This document shows, piece by piece, positions 32,951-42,490 of a stretch of DNA of 64,000 nt. This DNA is from Anaerospora hongkongensis (lineage in GTDB: Bacteria > Bacillota > Negativicutes > Sporomusales > DSM-15969). The DNA is taken from positions 59,568 through 123,567 of the forward strand of contig NZ_SLUI01000015.1 in the NCBI RefSeq assembly GCF_004339805.1. The letters are read 5' to 3'. Below the pieces are notes generated by a model. The model did no database searches. It saw nothing but the letters and a program-made list of their open reading frames with translations, and had not been told where the DNA came from. Made by a program: the position numbers and the translations under genes. Position 1 is the stretch's first letter. Every line of letters begins with the position of its first letter.

Positions 32951-34057
32951 ATGTCGCTGAAAATTATGACGGTTTGCGGTCCTATCGCACCGGAAGAGCT
33001 AGGGTTCACCTCCATGCATGAACACATTTTTTCTGATTGTTCCATGTTTCGTCATCGGGTCAGAAGAATTGGTGTTGCCCGGGACAGGGGGCTGGTACAT
33101 CCGGATGAAAAGCTGACACTGGAGAATCGTTCGTTTCTGCGCCATAATATTGCCTTATCTGCCGATAATATGAAATTAGATGACGAACAGCTGATGATTG
33201 CGGAAATTACGGAATTTCGCCAGGGAGGCGGCAGCGCAATTCTGGAAGTCAGTGCCCCCGGAATTCGCAGTGCTGCAGAGGATGTATTTGCGCTTCGCCG
33301 TATTAGCAGTGCATCAGGCGTGCATATTATTGCCTCTACCGGACTATATGCGGAATATACGTGGCCCCAGCAGTACCGTACGATGACGTATGAAGAGTAT
33401 GTCCGTTTCTTACGCCATGAAATTAATCATGGAATTGGCGATACCGGAATCCTTCCCGGACATATTAAAGCTGCTTATGAAGTGTATACAGAGCAGTTGG
33501 AAAGCTACTTGCGGGCTGCGGCATTTGTTGCCGGTGAAACGGGAATGTCACTGCAGGTGCATCTCGGTCTTGATCTTTCCCCGGAGGAGGTCCGGTTAAA
33601 TGTAGTACGGTCGCTCCTCGAAGGGGGTTGTATTCCGGAGCGGACCATCTTGTGTCATATCCAACTGCTGCTGGGCTTTTTAACTTTGGAGGAGCTGGTA
33701 GGCAATCCGGGGCGGATTCCCTTTGATATACAGCTTCACCGGGAATTGCTTCAGCAAGGTTTTGTACTTTCCTTTACTCCATTTGGCTTTGAGGCGGACG
33801 ATGAGCCGCTGGGAATGGTGCAATACCCGGACTGGTATGCTCTTTCCGGGTTAGTGGCATTAATTAAGGAAGGGTATGCAGAACAGCTGGTTATTGGCAA
33901 TGACGTATTTACGAAGCTTGCTACACGCCGCGGCGGCGGGGAGGGGTATCGTCGTCTTACTGATTTTGTCATCCCGGCATTGAAACAGTGCGGAGTAACC
34001 GAACGGCAAATTCGACAGTTAATCATTGAGAATCCGGCCCGGTTACTTGCTTTTTGA
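32951..34057 (+). CDS. Phosphotriesterase-family (amidohydrolase) metal-dependent hydrolase
   Basis: 368-aa TIM-barrel hydrolase. The metal ligands of the family can be placed: HEH (SMHEHIF near residue 24-26), the carboxylated lysine in GHIKAAYE, histidines in LQVHLG and CHIQLL, and the aspartate in IGNDVF. The N-terminus VCGPIAPEELGFTSMHEH matches PTE-like lactonases and PHP proteins. The ATG at 32951 is chosen by that match and by GAGAGGATG upstream; the open frame extends back to 32744. Many such proteins are lactonases rather than phosphotriesterases; substrate unknown. The 210 bases between it and the divergent Gfo/Idh gene show no clear promoter. Confidence 0.87.
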   Translation: MSLKIMTVCGPIAPEELGFTSMHEHIFSDCSMFRHRVRRIGVARDRGLVHPDEKLTLENRSFLRHNIALSADNMKLDDEQLMIAEITEFRQGGGSAILEVSAPGIRSAAEDVFALRRISSASGVHIIASTGLYAEYTWPQQYRTMTYEEYVRFLRHEINHGIGDTGILPGHIKAAYEVYTEQLESYLRAAAFVAGETGMSLQVHLGLDLSPEEVRLNVVRSLLEGGCIPERTILCHIQLLLGFLTLEELVGNPGRIPFDIQLHRELLQQGFVLSFTPFGFEADDEPLGMVQYPDWYALSGLVALIKEGYAEQLVIGNDVFTKLATRRGGGEGYRRLTDFVIPALKQCGVTERQIRQLIIENPARLLAF

Positions 34058-34080
34058 GATTGCTCAATATAGGCTTATAG

Positions 34081-34126
34081 AGCAGCCGTCCTCTTGCTTG
34101 ATCGAGGACGGCTGCTTTTGTTTTTT
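34081..34126 (+). terminator. Intrinsic terminator after the PTE-family gene
   Basis: Stem AGCAGCCGTCCTC with GAGGACGGCTGCT, T-rich tail TTTTGTTTTTT. Confidence 0.92.
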
Positions 34127-34142
34127 CAAAGGAAAGCAATAG

Positions 34143-34171
34143 TTGTTCATTTTTGCAGAAATAAATATGCT
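34143..34171 (+). promoter_or_regulatory. Probable promoter of fabF
   Basis: TTGTTC (34143-34148), 17-base spacer, TATGCT (34166-34171), 47 bases before the ATG. Confidence 0.55.
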
Positions 34172-34218
34172 ACATTTAATGCATGATTTCAGACTAGTAA
34201 ATTTGAAGGGAGATTTTT

Positions 34219-35451
34219 ATGCAAAGACGTGTCGTTATTACCGGAATGGGAGCGGTGACTTCTCTAGGGATAGGCGCCGAACATTTTTGGCAGGCTATTA
34301 AAGCGGGAAAGTCAGGAATTACGCCGGTTGAAAGGATTCCTGTAGCAGATCTCCCTACGCGGATCGGTGCAGAAATCAAAGAATTTGATACAAGCAGATT
34401 TATTGATAAAAAAGAAAGCAAGCGAATGGATCGTTTTGCGCAGTATGCAGTGGCGGCGACCGGTTTGGCCTTTGCCCATTCAGGGCTTGATACCGCCGCA
34501 ATTGACCGCAGGCGGGCCGGCGTGATTATTGGCACCGGTATCGGCGGTGTAGAAACCATTGAGAATCAGCATACGGTATTGCTGGACCGGGGACCGGACC
34601 GGATTAGTCCCTTCTTTGTACCCATGATGCTGCCGAATATGGCGGCGGGGCTTATTGCGATCAAGTATAAATTAACCGGGTTCTCAGAGTGTACCGTGTC
34701 TGCCTGTGCGTCATCCGCTAATGCAATAGGAGATGCTTATAAAATTATTCAGCGCAATGGCGCTGATGTTATGGTTGCCGGCGGAGCAGAAGCTGCGTTG
34801 ACCCGGCTTGCTATGGCCGGGTTTTGCTCCATGAAAGCAATGACAACAAATCCTGATCCACACACAGCCAGCCGTCCGTTTGACTACAAGCGGGACGGAT
34901 TCGTTCTGGGAGAAGGTGCGGGTGTGGTAATTCTGGAGGAATTAAGTCATGCAGTGAGCCGGGGTGCCCATATTATTGCCGAAATAGCCGGCTATGGCTG
35001 TACCAATGATGCCTATCATATTACGGCTGTTGCCGAAGGGGGCGAAGGGGCTGCCGAATGTATGAAGCTGGCCATAGCAGATGCAGGAATAAAGCCTGCT
35101 GCAATTGGATATATCAATGCACACGGAACCTCGACACCTGTAAACGACCGGAATGAAACGGCAGCTATAAAAACGGTTTTTGGAGAATACGCCTACCGGC
35201 TGCCGGTAAGTTCAACAAAATCGATGACGGGTCATTTGCTGGGAGCTGCAGGGGCAATCGAAACGATTATCACCGCATCTGCACTTCAGGAGGGATTTTT
35301 GCCGCCTACGATTAATTATGAAACACCAGACCCGGAATGTGACTTGGATTATGTAGCGAATATAGGCAGGTCAGCAGAGATCGAGTATGCATTGACAAAT
35401 TCCTTTGGCTTTGGAGGCCATAACGCAGCCTTGCTTTTAAAACGTTTTTAA
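34219..35451 (+). CDS. fabF: Beta-ketoacyl-ACP synthase II
   Basis: 410-aa condensing enzyme of fatty acid elongation. Nucleophile Cys163 in TVSACASSANA, first histidine in AHGTSTPVND, second in NSFGFGGHNA. Length and motifs are those of FabF rather than FabH or a polyketide synthase module. It lies apart from any other fab gene and has its own promoter, so it may be a second FabF copy; the main fab cluster is outside the window. Followed after 27 bases by an AraC-type regulator. Confidence 0.93.
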   Translation: MQRRVVITGMGAVTSLGIGAEHFWQAIKAGKSGITPVERIPVADLPTRIGAEIKEFDTSRFIDKKESKRMDRFAQYAVAATGLAFAHSGLDTAAIDRRRAGVIIGTGIGGVETIENQHTVLLDRGPDRISPFFVPMMLPNMAAGLIAIKYKLTGFSECTVSACASSANAIGDAYKIIQRNGADVMVAGGAEAALTRLAMAGFCSMKAMTTNPDPHTASRPFDYKRDGFVLGEGAGVVILEELSHAVSRGAHIIAEIAGYGCTNDAYHITAVAEGGEGAAECMKLAIADAGIKPAAIGYINAHGTSTPVNDRNETAAIKTVFGEYAYRLPVSSTKSMTGHLLGAAGAIETIITASALQEGFLPPTINYETPDPECDLDYVANIGRSAEIEYALTNSFGFGGHNAALLLKRF

Positions 35452-35478
35452 TGCTTCACCGGCAAAAGGAGGGGTGCC

Positions 35479-36381
35479 ATGATCGATATCAAAGAAATGC
35501 TCACTACTTGTGTCGATTTCACTGAGGCTAGTCTAGGCAGAAAAATCAGCCTCGATGATATTGCCATGCACTGCAAGATTTCTAAATTTCATCTACACCG
35601 CATGTTTAAGGCCTTAACAGGTGAATCATTAATGGATTATGTGCAGTCCCGAAAGCTTTCGGCGAGTATTAATGACCTGGTTCACACGAACAGGCGCGTA
35701 ATTGATATTGCCTTTGACTATGGATTTGATTATGAACAATCCTATATCCGGGCTTTTCGAAAGAAGTTTGGATATACGCCGCAGAAGGTCAGGTCAGAAC
35801 AAATGTCGCTGCATATTCAGGAAAAGCTCAATATCAACGACATTCATTCCGTTGCTAATTCTGCGGTGTATAAGCCTGAATTCGTTTTTAGACAAAAGTT
35901 TTTTCTGATTGGTATGAAACACAAGATTATGAGTAAGTCTGGCGATAAAACGGCGAATGCTTATGGGCGGGATTTCTTTTATCATTATAAGCAGCAGATT
36001 GCAAATCCGGTTAATCCCCATGTTTATTACGGCTACACGGATTGGAGCGCCAGTAATCAGGGCTATATTTACTATATGCCTTCTGTCCAGGCGGCCAATC
36101 TGGATTCAATTCCTCCAGGCATGCACGGAGTGGAGATTCCTGCACATAAATATGTGGTGTTTCGCTTTGTCGGTTTTTTCCGGCCTGACGATATTAATGG
36201 CCGCCAGGTAGGTCGCTTGCTGGTTCATATGTATTCAAAGTGGATATTTAATTCAGGCTTCCGGTTTGCCGATACCTTCCGCTTTGAATATATAGACAGC
36301 TTATTATCGCAAGATCATTATTGTGAACTGGACATCTATCAACCGATTGCAGCAATTGAGAGAAATGAAAAGGAACCCTGA
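35479..36381 (+). CDS. AraC-family regulator with GyrI-like effector domain
   Basis: 300 aa. The AraC DNA-binding domain is N-terminal (residues ~8-108, two helix-turn-helices: ISLDDIAMHCKISKFHLHRMF and VIDIAFDYGFDYEQSYIRAFR in part), and the rest resembles the GyrI/SoxS-type effector-binding fold, the order seen in Rob- and BltR-like multidrug sensors. ATG 35479 after AAAGGAGGGG. The effector is unknown. It may be cotranscribed with fabF. Confidence 0.85.
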   Translation: MIDIKEMLTTCVDFTEASLGRKISLDDIAMHCKISKFHLHRMFKALTGESLMDYVQSRKLSASINDLVHTNRRVIDIAFDYGFDYEQSYIRAFRKKFGYTPQKVRSEQMSLHIQEKLNINDIHSVANSAVYKPEFVFRQKFFLIGMKHKIMSKSGDKTANAYGRDFFYHYKQQIANPVNPHVYYGYTDWSASNQGYIYYMPSVQAANLDSIPPGMHGVEIPAHKYVVFRFVGFFRPDDINGRQVGRLLVHMYSKWIFNSGFRFADTFRFEYIDSLLSQDHYCELDIYQPIAAIERNEKEP

Positions 36382-36403
36382 GCCGTGAGCACAGGGTTCC
36401 TTT
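36369..36403. terminator. Bidirectional terminator overlapping the AraC gene end
   Basis: Twelve-base inverted repeat AAAGGAACCCTG / CAGGGTTCCTTT, 11-base loop. It contains the AraC stop codon. Confidence 0.75.
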
Positions 36404-36411
36404 GGCGGATG

Positions 36412-36960
36412 CTAGTTTTGAACAACGGCAACATTGGCAGCCGTGTTTTGGATTGTCTGTAATATATCGGCTACTTCACCGCCGATCATGGCCGATAAGG
36501 TATCTAAAGTGGACATTGCAGCCGTCCTGTCAGGCCGGTTGATTGTTTTATCAACAAGGTAGCTGCCGGAAGCGGTTGAAAAAGCCTTTACGTCCAGGGC
36601 GATATCCAGAGGGCGGACCGAAAGCAGCAGGATGTAATTAACATGGCGGGCATCGCCGTAGGCAGTTAATGTTTGCGGTGTAGCATCATTGGCAGTATTG
36701 ATCTGGCAGCGGCTTAAATCGCGCAGTACCTCGTTGCCTGATTGTACCTCGCTGCCCAGCAGCAGTGCGTTTACCTTGAAGCGGATGACTTCATTAAGTG
36801 CCTTGTTGAGTAAGTCCATTCCCGGAACATAATGGCCTGAAGTATCAATATATAAGGCGATGGCTGCAGTGGCATTACTGTCGAGTGACGCAGCGAAGCC
36901 TGTAGAGCAGATGAATACGAATGCTAGTAGCAAAGCTAGAACACGTGTTATTGATTTCAC
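36412..36960 (-). CDS. Secreted protein of unknown function
   Basis: 182 aa with a clear Sec signal peptide (MKSITRVLALLLAFVFICST, cleavage near TGFAAS). The mature protein has alternating alpha/beta character, a single cysteine and no motif I recognise; LLLGSEVQSGNEVLRDL and VNYILLLSVRPLDIALD are the most distinctive parts. It recalls small extracytoplasmic proteins that measure no enzyme activity. The GTG at 36960 is preferred because AAAAGAGGGA lies 6 bases upstream and the signal peptide starts there. It is divergent from the PrcB-domain gene. Confidence 0.65.
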   Translation of the reverse strand: MKSITRVLALLLAFVFICSTGFAASLDSNATAAIALYIDTSGHYVPGMDLLNKALNEVIRFKVNALLLGSEVQSGNEVLRDLSRCQINTANDATPQTLTAYGDARHVNYILLLSVRPLDIALDVKAFSTASGSYLVDKTINRPDRTAAMSTLDTLSAMIGGEVADILQTIQNTAANVAVVQN

Positions 36961-37150
36961 TTTGATTCCCTCTTTTCGAATGGTTTGGAGGCAGTATTGC
37001 CGACGCATTCTATTATAGCACTATTTTGAGCAGCCTGATGGTAATTTTTTCAGGACGATTTCATAAGGATTGCTGCTCGATAACGTTACTTTCTCCTGAC
37101 GGCAGCGTTATAATAAGTGACTAACCAGTCAAATGAGAGGAGAGCAAATC

Positions 37151-38542
37151 ATGATGAAAAAATACACAAAAATTACTGCGGCTGTGGCTGGTGTTACCTT
37201 AATGGCTGCTGTGCTGCTACCGCTTACGGCAACAGAAACAGTTGCTGCCAAGTGGTTTAGCGGCAAAGAACAAAAAGAAACGGCTGCTAAGCCAGAGGCG
37301 AATTCGACGGAAGAAGCTGCCGTACCTGCATACAAGGTCTTAGACAATGAAAGCGAAGTTCAAGCTGTCGAAGAAGCCGTTGTCATGAAGGCTAATGGTG
37401 AAACAGAACAGGTTACTGTTGTGGAGCCGGCCGATGAACCGGTAAAGGTGGATATGGTTCCGGCTGAAGAGCTCAACAGCTTACAGCGGCAGGTGGAAAC
37501 GAATCAAAAGGTTTGGCTGCTTGATCCGGTACTTGTATTGAAAAACTCTGCCGAACGGTATGGTTTTAATGATAAAGAAGATACGTTTACCCTCCTGTCA
37601 GTGGACAGGATGCAAGGAAACGCGAAAGTATTGGTTGGACATGGTAATAAGTATTATCTTGTTCAGCTAAAACAGCCTGGAGGCGCTGGCAGCCAAAAGA
37701 TCTGGCAGGTTGTATCTATTCAGCAAGTGAGAACAGTAGTGAAAAATCCGCCGGTAAGCGGTGGCAAAGTTGATATCGGTCCTGGGGTGGAAGGCCTTGA
37801 TTACAACAAGGTAATCAAATGGCAGCAGGATGTTGATGCCGGGCGTGACCGGTGGCGGTTAAATCCACTGGAAGTTGCCCGCCGGGAAGGAAAAGCTTAT
37901 GGCTTTACCGACCAGGATGCGTTTTCCATTATTCGTCAATACAGCGGGACAAGCCTGGCCCGTCATGGACAAATTGACATGGAAGTTAAGCATGACGGCA
38001 GAGTATATACCATGATTCTTGTGAAGCCTTTTGGCGGCGGTGATGCTATCTGGACGATCTACAAAGTAACGGGGCCTGTTAAGCCGGTACCGCAGCCAGA
38101 GACGCCCGCTCCCGGAGAAAAAGTACTCTATTCAACTAACAAGTACACTTCCTGGAAATGGTATGATGACCGGTATTTGCAGGACATGACATTTAAAGCT
38201 GTTGTTACTGCTGCAGATATCAAAGAAAATGATGTTTTAGCTGATAAGCTGAAAACTGTTGATTATCGCAACAAACTTGTACTTGCCGCTTATCTGGGGA
38301 CTGCCGGCGGCGGCTATGATATCGGGATTGAAAAAGTCGTGCTTAGCGGCAATCAGCTGACGGTGCGGGTTCATACAAAAAGCCCCCGCCCCGGTGACAT
38401 GACAACGAAAAATATCACCTTTCCTGCCGATTATGTTGTGCTCGACCGCCAGATCGCCGATATCTGGGGTGGCCTAACTATCAGTTTTGTTGACCAAAAT
38501 GGTAAAGTACTGCAGAAAATGAAAATCACCATACGTCATTAA
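37151..38542 (+). CDS. Secreted PrcB-domain protein with two internal repeats
   Basis: 463 aa with an N-terminal signal peptide (MMKKYTKITAAVAGVTLMAA, cleavage near TVAA). A low-complexity acidic linker (about 40-110) leads to two related ~75-residue repeats at about 122-195 and 235-310. Both follow the pattern W.L.P..V....A..YGF.D.D.F, a Y....L..P.GGG core and an IW.I..V end. Residues ~345-460 match the PrcB C-terminal domain (YLGTAGGGYDIGIEKV). PrcB assists the PrtP protease in Treponema; no protease gene is adjacent. ATG 37151 after GAGAGGAGAGC. Confidence 0.75.
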   Translation: MMKKYTKITAAVAGVTLMAAVLLPLTATETVAAKWFSGKEQKETAAKPEANSTEEAAVPAYKVLDNESEVQAVEEAVVMKANGETEQVTVVEPADEPVKVDMVPAEELNSLQRQVETNQKVWLLDPVLVLKNSAERYGFNDKEDTFTLLSVDRMQGNAKVLVGHGNKYYLVQLKQPGGAGSQKIWQVVSIQQVRTVVKNPPVSGGKVDIGPGVEGLDYNKVIKWQQDVDAGRDRWRLNPLEVARREGKAYGFTDQDAFSIIRQYSGTSLARHGQIDMEVKHDGRVYTMILVKPFGGGDAIWTIYKVTGPVKPVPQPETPAPGEKVLYSTNKYTSWKWYDDRYLQDMTFKAVVTAADIKENDVLADKLKTVDYRNKLVLAAYLGTAGGGYDIGIEKVVLSGNQLTVRVHTKSPRPGDMTTKNITFPADYVVLDRQIADIWGGLTISFVDQNGKVLQKMKITIRH

Positions 38543-38554
38543 ACGGTAAATGAC

Positions 38555-38583
38555 TTGACTGGCAAATAAAGGTAGAGTAGAAT
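38555..38583 (+). promoter_or_regulatory. Promoter of the thi operon
   Basis: TTGACT (38555-38560), 17-base spacer, TAGAAT (38578-38583), directly upstream of the TPP riboswitch. Confidence 0.8.
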
Positions 38584-38607
38584 GAAGCTGTAATTGAATA
38601 GTGCTAC

Positions 38608-38698
38608 AACCAAGGGAGTCCATGTTATGGGCTGAGAGTGGGACTGTGAGTCTCTGACCTTATGACCTGATCGAGATAATGCTCGCGGAGGGAGGTGA
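38608..38698 (+). promoter_or_regulatory. TPP riboswitch (THI element)
   Basis: Contains the conserved blocks in order: GGGAGTC, GGGCTGAGAGTGGG, CTGACC, GACCTGATCGAGATAATGC and GCGGAGGGA. Binding of thiamine pyrophosphate should favour the terminator at 38710. Confidence 0.95.
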
Positions 38699-38709
38699 TT
38701 TTGCAGGCT

Positions 38710-38746
38710 ACGTACCTATCCTTTGGGGGAGGTACGTTTTTTTTTA
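38710..38746 (+). terminator. Riboswitch-controlled terminator
   Basis: ACGTACCT / AGGTACGT, 12-base loop, nine T. It is the expression platform of the TPP riboswitch. Confidence 0.92.
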
Positions 38747-38773
38747 TTTTCATGCAAAAAGGGAGGAAAAGTG

Positions 38774-38974
38774 ATGAAGGTAACAGTTAACGGCAAAGCA
38801 GCGGATACTGTTGATGGAGTGACGGTAGCGGCGCTGCTTAAGGAAAGAGGCTTAGCTGGAGCCGGTATTGTTGTCGAACACAACAATACGATCTTAACGC
38901 GCGATGAATGGGAGACGGTGGTTCTTAAGCCGCATGATATGCTGGAAATAATTTCATTTGTAGGAGGAGGCTGA
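38774..38974 (+). CDS. thiS: Thiamine biosynthesis sulfur carrier protein
   Basis: 66-aa ubiquitin-like carrier whose C-terminal Gly-Gly (SFVGGG) is adenylated by ThiF and converted to a thiocarboxylate that donates sulfur for the thiazole ring. Starts [18 protein letters not shown] 38774 with GGGAGGAAAAG upstream; the open frame runs back into the riboswitch terminator, so a longer form is unlikely. First gene of thiSGHF. Confidence 0.94.
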   Translation: MKVTVNGKAADTVDGVTVAALLKERGLAGAGIVVEHNNTILTRDEWETVVLKPHDMLEIISFVGGG

Positions 38975-38979
38975 ACAAG

Positions 38980-39765
38980 ATGGATGATCTGCTTATTATT
39001 GGCGGCCAGCCGGTTGCCAGCCGACTGTTTTTAGGTACCGGCAAGTTCTCCTCTCATGCCATTATTCCCGAGGTGATCCGTGCTGCCGGTGCTCAGGTTA
39101 TTACTGTAGCGGTAAGGCGAATTGAGCCGGACAATCCCCGGGAAAACATTGTGAATCATATTCCGGATGGCTGCATTCTGATGCCTAATACTTCAGGAGC
39201 GAGAACGGCTGAAGAAGCGATACGCATTGCGCGTCTGGCCAGGGCTGCCGGCTGCGGGAACTGGATAAAAATCGAAGTTATCTCCGATGCAAAATACTTA
39301 TTGCCCGATAATATAGAGACAATTAAAGCAGCAGAGGTGCTGGCGGCAGAGGGGTTTATCGTTTTGCCGTATATGAGTCCCGATTTGATGGCTGCTAAAA
39401 AGCTGGTACAAGCAGGGGCGGCGGCAGTTATGCCACTGGGCGCCCCGATTGGCAGCAATCGCGGCCTGAAAACCAAGGAGTTAATCCGCATATTAATCGA
39501 AGAGATCTCCGTGCCGATTATTGTTGATGCCGGAATTGGGCGGCCATCTGAAGCTGCCGAGGCAATGGAAATGGGAGCGGCGGCGGTACTGGTCAATACG
39601 GCAGTTGCCACAGCCGGTGATCCGGTGGCAATGGCGCAGGCGTTCGGCTTAGCGGTAAGTGCCGGTCGAAAGGCTTATCTGGCGGAGCCGGAGGATAGCA
39701 AAATGTATGCAAGTGCTTCATCACCACTAACCGGCTTTTTATACGGTGATAGCAGGAAGGGGTGA
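38980..39765 (+). CDS. thiG: Thiazole synthase
   Basis: 261-aa TIM-barrel enzyme assembling the thiazole phosphate from deoxyxylulose phosphate, dehydroglycine and ThiS thiocarboxylate. Landmarks: [24 protein letters not shown], the lysine segment [15 protein letters not shown], and [14 protein letters not shown]. Starts 5 bases after thiS with GTAGGAGGAGG inside the thiS end; its stop overlaps the region of the thiH ribosome site. Confidence 0.96.
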   Translation: MDDLLIIGGQPVASRLFLGTGKFSSHAIIPEVIRAAGAQVITVAVRRIEPDNPRENIVNHIPDGCILMPNTSGARTAEEAIRIARLARAAGCGNWIKIEVISDAKYLLPDNIETIKAAEVLAAEGFIVLPYMSPDLMAAKKLVQAGAAAVMPLGAPIGSNRGLKTKELIRILIEEISVPIIVDAGIGRPSEAAEAMEMGAAAVLVNTAVATAGDPVAMAQAFGLAVSAGRKAYLAEPEDSKMYASASSPLTGFLYGDSRKG

Positions 39766-39773
39766 AGAAGAAC

Positions 39774-40874
39774 ATGAGTATTCATCACGTTGTTGAACAG
39801 TACAAGGATTTTGACATACAAGCTTATTTTGCAGAGATTACTGACAGGCAGATTACAGGTGCTATCAGCAAACATGAAATGACGCTGCTTGATTACCTGA
39901 CGCTGCTGTCGCCCAAGGCAGAAGCATATCTGGAAGAAATGGCGCAAAAGGCACACCGGCTGACGATTAACCGTTTTGGCCGGACAATCTTATTGTATAC
40001 ACCGCTGTACTTGGCAAATTATTGTGTTAATCATTGCGTTTACTGCGGTTTCCATAGCGGAAATAAAATTGCCCGGAGAAAACTCAGTCTGGAAGAAGTG
40101 GAAGCTGAGGCGCAAATCATTGCTCAAACCGGACTTAAACATCTTATTATTTTAACTGGGGAATCCAGGCTGCATTCGCCTGTCAGCTATATTAAGGATT
40201 GTGTGGCTGTTCTCAAAAAATATTTCACCTCGATCAGCATTGAAATTTACCCGCTCGAGCAGGCGGAGTACGAGGAGCTTGCTAAGGCCGGCGTTGATGG
40301 GGTGACAATTTACCAAGAGGTATATGATCAGGCCGGCTATGAGCAGCTGCATCTTGCCGGACCCAAGCGCAACTACCTTTACCGGCTGAATGCTCCGGAG
40401 CGGGCGTGCCGGGCAGGAGTGCGTACTGTCAATATCGGTGCTTTGCTAGGCCTTGCTGACTGGCGCCGGGAGGCTTTTTTGACAGGAGCGCATGCTGCTT
40501 ATCTGCAGCAGAACTTTTTGGATGTAGAAGTCAGCATTTCCCCGCCCCGTATACGTCCACATACGGGTGGCTTTATGCCAAGTGCGGTGGTTAACGATAA
40601 GAACTTAGTTCAATATGTGTTAGCTTACCGGTTGTTTATGCCGGCCAGCGGCATTACGCTATCGACCCGGGAACCGGCTGCATTGCGTGATCACCTGCTA
40701 AAGCTTGGCATTACAAAGATGTCGGCCGGATCTTGTACGGCGGTGGGCGGCCATATGGAGCATAATTCAGTCAGCCAGTTTGATATCTCTGATGGACGCA
40801 ATGTGACGGAAATGGCGGCAATGCTTTCGCGCCAGGGGTATCAGCCTGTCTATAAGGATTGGCAGTTATGGTAG
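39774..40874 (+). CDS. thiH: 2-iminoacetate (dehydroglycine) synthase, radical SAM
   Basis: 366-aa enzyme splitting tyrosine to dehydroglycine and p-cresol, the anaerobic alternative to glycine oxidase ThiO. The radical SAM motif [10 protein letters not shown] (CxxxCxxC) is at about residues 86-95. The family segment [23 protein letters not shown] (key residues E, R, GxR near 210-230) and a C-terminal [10 protein letters not shown] are present. ATG 39774 is preferred over GTG 39762, which abuts the ribosome site. By family, p-cresol is a by-product. Confidence 0.95.
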   Translation: MSIHHVVEQYKDFDIQAYFAEITDRQITGAISKHEMTLLDYLTLLSPKAEAYLEEMAQKAHRLTINRFGRTILLYTPLYLANYCVNHCVYCGFHSGNKIARRKLSLEEVEAEAQIIAQTGLKHLIILTGESRLHSPVSYIKDCVAVLKKYFTSISIEIYPLEQAEYEELAKAGVDGVTIYQEVYDQAGYEQLHLAGPKRNYLYRLNAPERACRAGVRTVNIGALLGLADWRREAFLTGAHAAYLQQNFLDVEVSISPPRIRPHTGGFMPSAVVNDKNLVQYVLAYRLFMPASGITLSTREPAALRDHLLKLGITKMSAGSCTAVGGHMEHNSVSQFDISDGRNVTEMAAMLSRQGYQPVYKDWQLW

Positions 40875-40902
40875 CGCAGCGGAGAAAGGAGGGCTAATTG
40901 GC

Positions 40903-41511
40903 GTGAGTGTTTTTGAACAAGGCTTGCGGCGTTACTTGCAGCCGAAAGCAATCGCAAAACTTGCTGCCGTTAAAATCGGGATAGCCGGAGCAGGCGGTCT
41001 GGGGTCAAACTGTGCACAAATGCTGGTGCGTACCGGGTTTCGCAATTTTAAAATCGTTGATTTTGACTATATTGAGAGCAGTAATTTAAACAGGCAGTTT
41101 TTCTTTCGTCATCAGATTGGTTTACCGAAGGTTGAGGCGCTTCGCGATAACCTTCGGCTGATTAATGACGAAATAGTGGTAGAAGCCCTGCAGCAGAAGG
41201 TGGGTGTCGATAATGCGGCAGAGCTGTTTGCCGACTGCCATGTGGTCGTTGAAGCCTTTGACCGGCCTGAATATAAAAAGCTGATTGTTGAAACCTATCT
41301 GCACAAAGCCCAATTACTGATTGCTGTTTCCGGGCTTGCCGGCTGGGGAAAAAGTGAAGAGATCCGGATTCATCGCCGGAAGGAGAATTTTTATGTTGTT
41401 GGCGACTGGGTTTCGGCAATCAGCCCAGACAACCCGCCGCTGGCACCACAAGTACATGTAGCTGCAGCTAAGCAGGCGGATATTATCGTAAGTCATTATC
41501 TGGATAGATAA
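40903..41511 (+). CDS. thiF: ThiF-family adenylyltransferase (ThiS activation)
   Basis: 202-aa E1-like enzyme that adenylates the ThiS C-terminus. Nucleotide motif GIAGAGGLGSN near residues 26-36, then SSNLNRQFFF typical of the ThiF/MoeB group. It is shorter than E. coli ThiF and has no CxxC zinc pairs, as in many Firmicutes proteins annotated ThiF, where the sulfur donor step may differ. GTG 40903 after AAAGGAGGG. Last gene of the operon; thiC, thiD and thiE are not in the window. Confidence 0.92.
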   Translation: MSVFEQGLRRYLQPKAIAKLAAVKIGIAGAGGLGSNCAQMLVRTGFRNFKIVDFDYIESSNLNRQFFFRHQIGLPKVEALRDNLRLINDEIVVEALQQKVGVDNAAELFADCHVVVEAFDRPEYKKLIVETYLHKAQLLIAVSGLAGWGKSEEIRIHRRKENFYVVGDWVSAISPDNPPLAPQVHVAAAKQADIIVSHYLDR

Positions 41512-41553
41512 CACTAAACCGGCTCAACCTTCAGGTTAAGCCGGTTTAGTGTT
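41510..41553. terminator. Inverted repeat between thiF and the chemoreceptor gene
   Basis: About 21-base arms (AACACTAAACCGGCT.. / ..AGCCGGTTTAGTGTT) with one mismatch and a tiny loop. T-runs are poor, yet position between convergent genes supports a terminator. Confidence 0.7.
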
Positions 41554-41557
41554 ATCA

Positions 41558-42391
41558 TTAGCTGTTTAATTCATGGGCTAGATGATCGAGGCGGCTGGTC
41601 ATCGAGTTCGTCTGCTGGATGGCGGCACTTACTTGCATAATGGAATCGGTTATTTGTCCGATTGCGTCACCGATTAGCTGCATTTGCCCGGCGGTATAGT
41701 CGCTGTCCTGTTGAATGCTTCTGATGATATCTTCGATTTGTTTAATCGAGTCAGCGCTGGTTCCTGCCAGCTTGCGGATTTCCTGGGCGACAACGCCGAA
41801 GCCGCGGCCTTGGTCGCCTACCCGGGCAGCTTCAATTGCTGCATTCAAACCAAGAAGATTCGTTTGGGAAGCAATCATCTTGATCAAACTCAGGACCTGA
41901 TCGGATTCGCGTACGCGGTCTTTGGACTGGAAGGTTGCAGTCGCAAGCTCGCGGCTGATGGCGGTTATCTCTTGTGACTGGGCAGAGATTTTTTCAGCGC
42001 TGGCTGCTAAAACGGTAACGCTTGCATTTAGCTGCTGCGACATTTCCTTTAGGGTTTCCTGCCGGGAGATGCTTTCCTGTACGCTTGCTGCGCCGATAAC
42101 TGATCCCGCGGCATCAAACAGGGGAATGGCCACGGCAATATAAGGAATGCCGAATAACGACTTGTCCGCTCTGATGGTAGCCCGTTTTTTTTCATGCACT
42201 GCCCGGTAAACCGAGCTGCCGGGCTTTAGGGGTGCCCCCGGAGTAACCTTCAAATCCAGGTCCTGGCCGGCTTTGTAATACAAATATTTTTCTTTGTCGG
42301 TTATGCTGACGCCCACGTCGCTTGTCAATAATTCGTTTAGATAGGGCATTACGGTTAAAAAGCTGCTGATAAGATCCGGTTTTTGCTCCAT
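41558..42391 (-). CDS. Soluble methyl-accepting chemotaxis-type signalling protein
   Basis: 277 aa with no membrane helix. Residues 1-105 form a small sensory domain ([16 protein letters not shown] ... [24 protein letters not shown]), followed by a shortened coiled-coil signalling domain with the conserved hairpin tip [21 protein letters not shown] (key residues E, A, R, G). The adaptation helices are short, so CheR/CheB methylation sites may be few. ATG 42391. It is alone on the minus strand and has a sigma-54 promoter at 42435-42451. It could feed the chemotaxis kinase or another output; no che genes are in the window. Confidence 0.88.
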   Translation of the reverse strand: MEQKPDLISSFLTVMPYLNELLTSDVGVSITDKEKYLYYKAGQDLDLKVTPGAPLKPGSSVYRAVHEKKRATIRADKSLFGIPYIAVAIPLFDAAGSVIGAASVQESISRQETLKEMSQQLNASVTVLAASAEKISAQSQEITAISRELATATFQSKDRVRESDQVLSLIKMIASQTNLLGLNAAIEAARVGDQGRGFGVVAQEIRKLAGTSADSIKQIEDIIRSIQQDSDYTAGQMQLIGDAIGQITDSIMQVSAAIQQTNSMTSRLDHLAHELNS

Positions 42392-42434
42392 TTAACGTAA
42401 CCTCGCTTTAAAAGATCATTTATGGAATAAAACA

Positions 42435-42451
42435 TGCAATAGTTATGCCAA
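42435..42451 (-). promoter_or_regulatory. Sigma-54 promoter of the soluble chemoreceptor gene
   Basis: Minus strand reads TTGGCATAACTATTGCA: TGGCAT, five-base gap, TTGCA, with exact GG-N10-GC spacing. The start codon lies about 44 bases downstream. Confidence 0.75.
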
Positions 42452-42490
42452 GCCGAAAAATAGGCGAAAACCGCATAAAAAATGCCGAAA

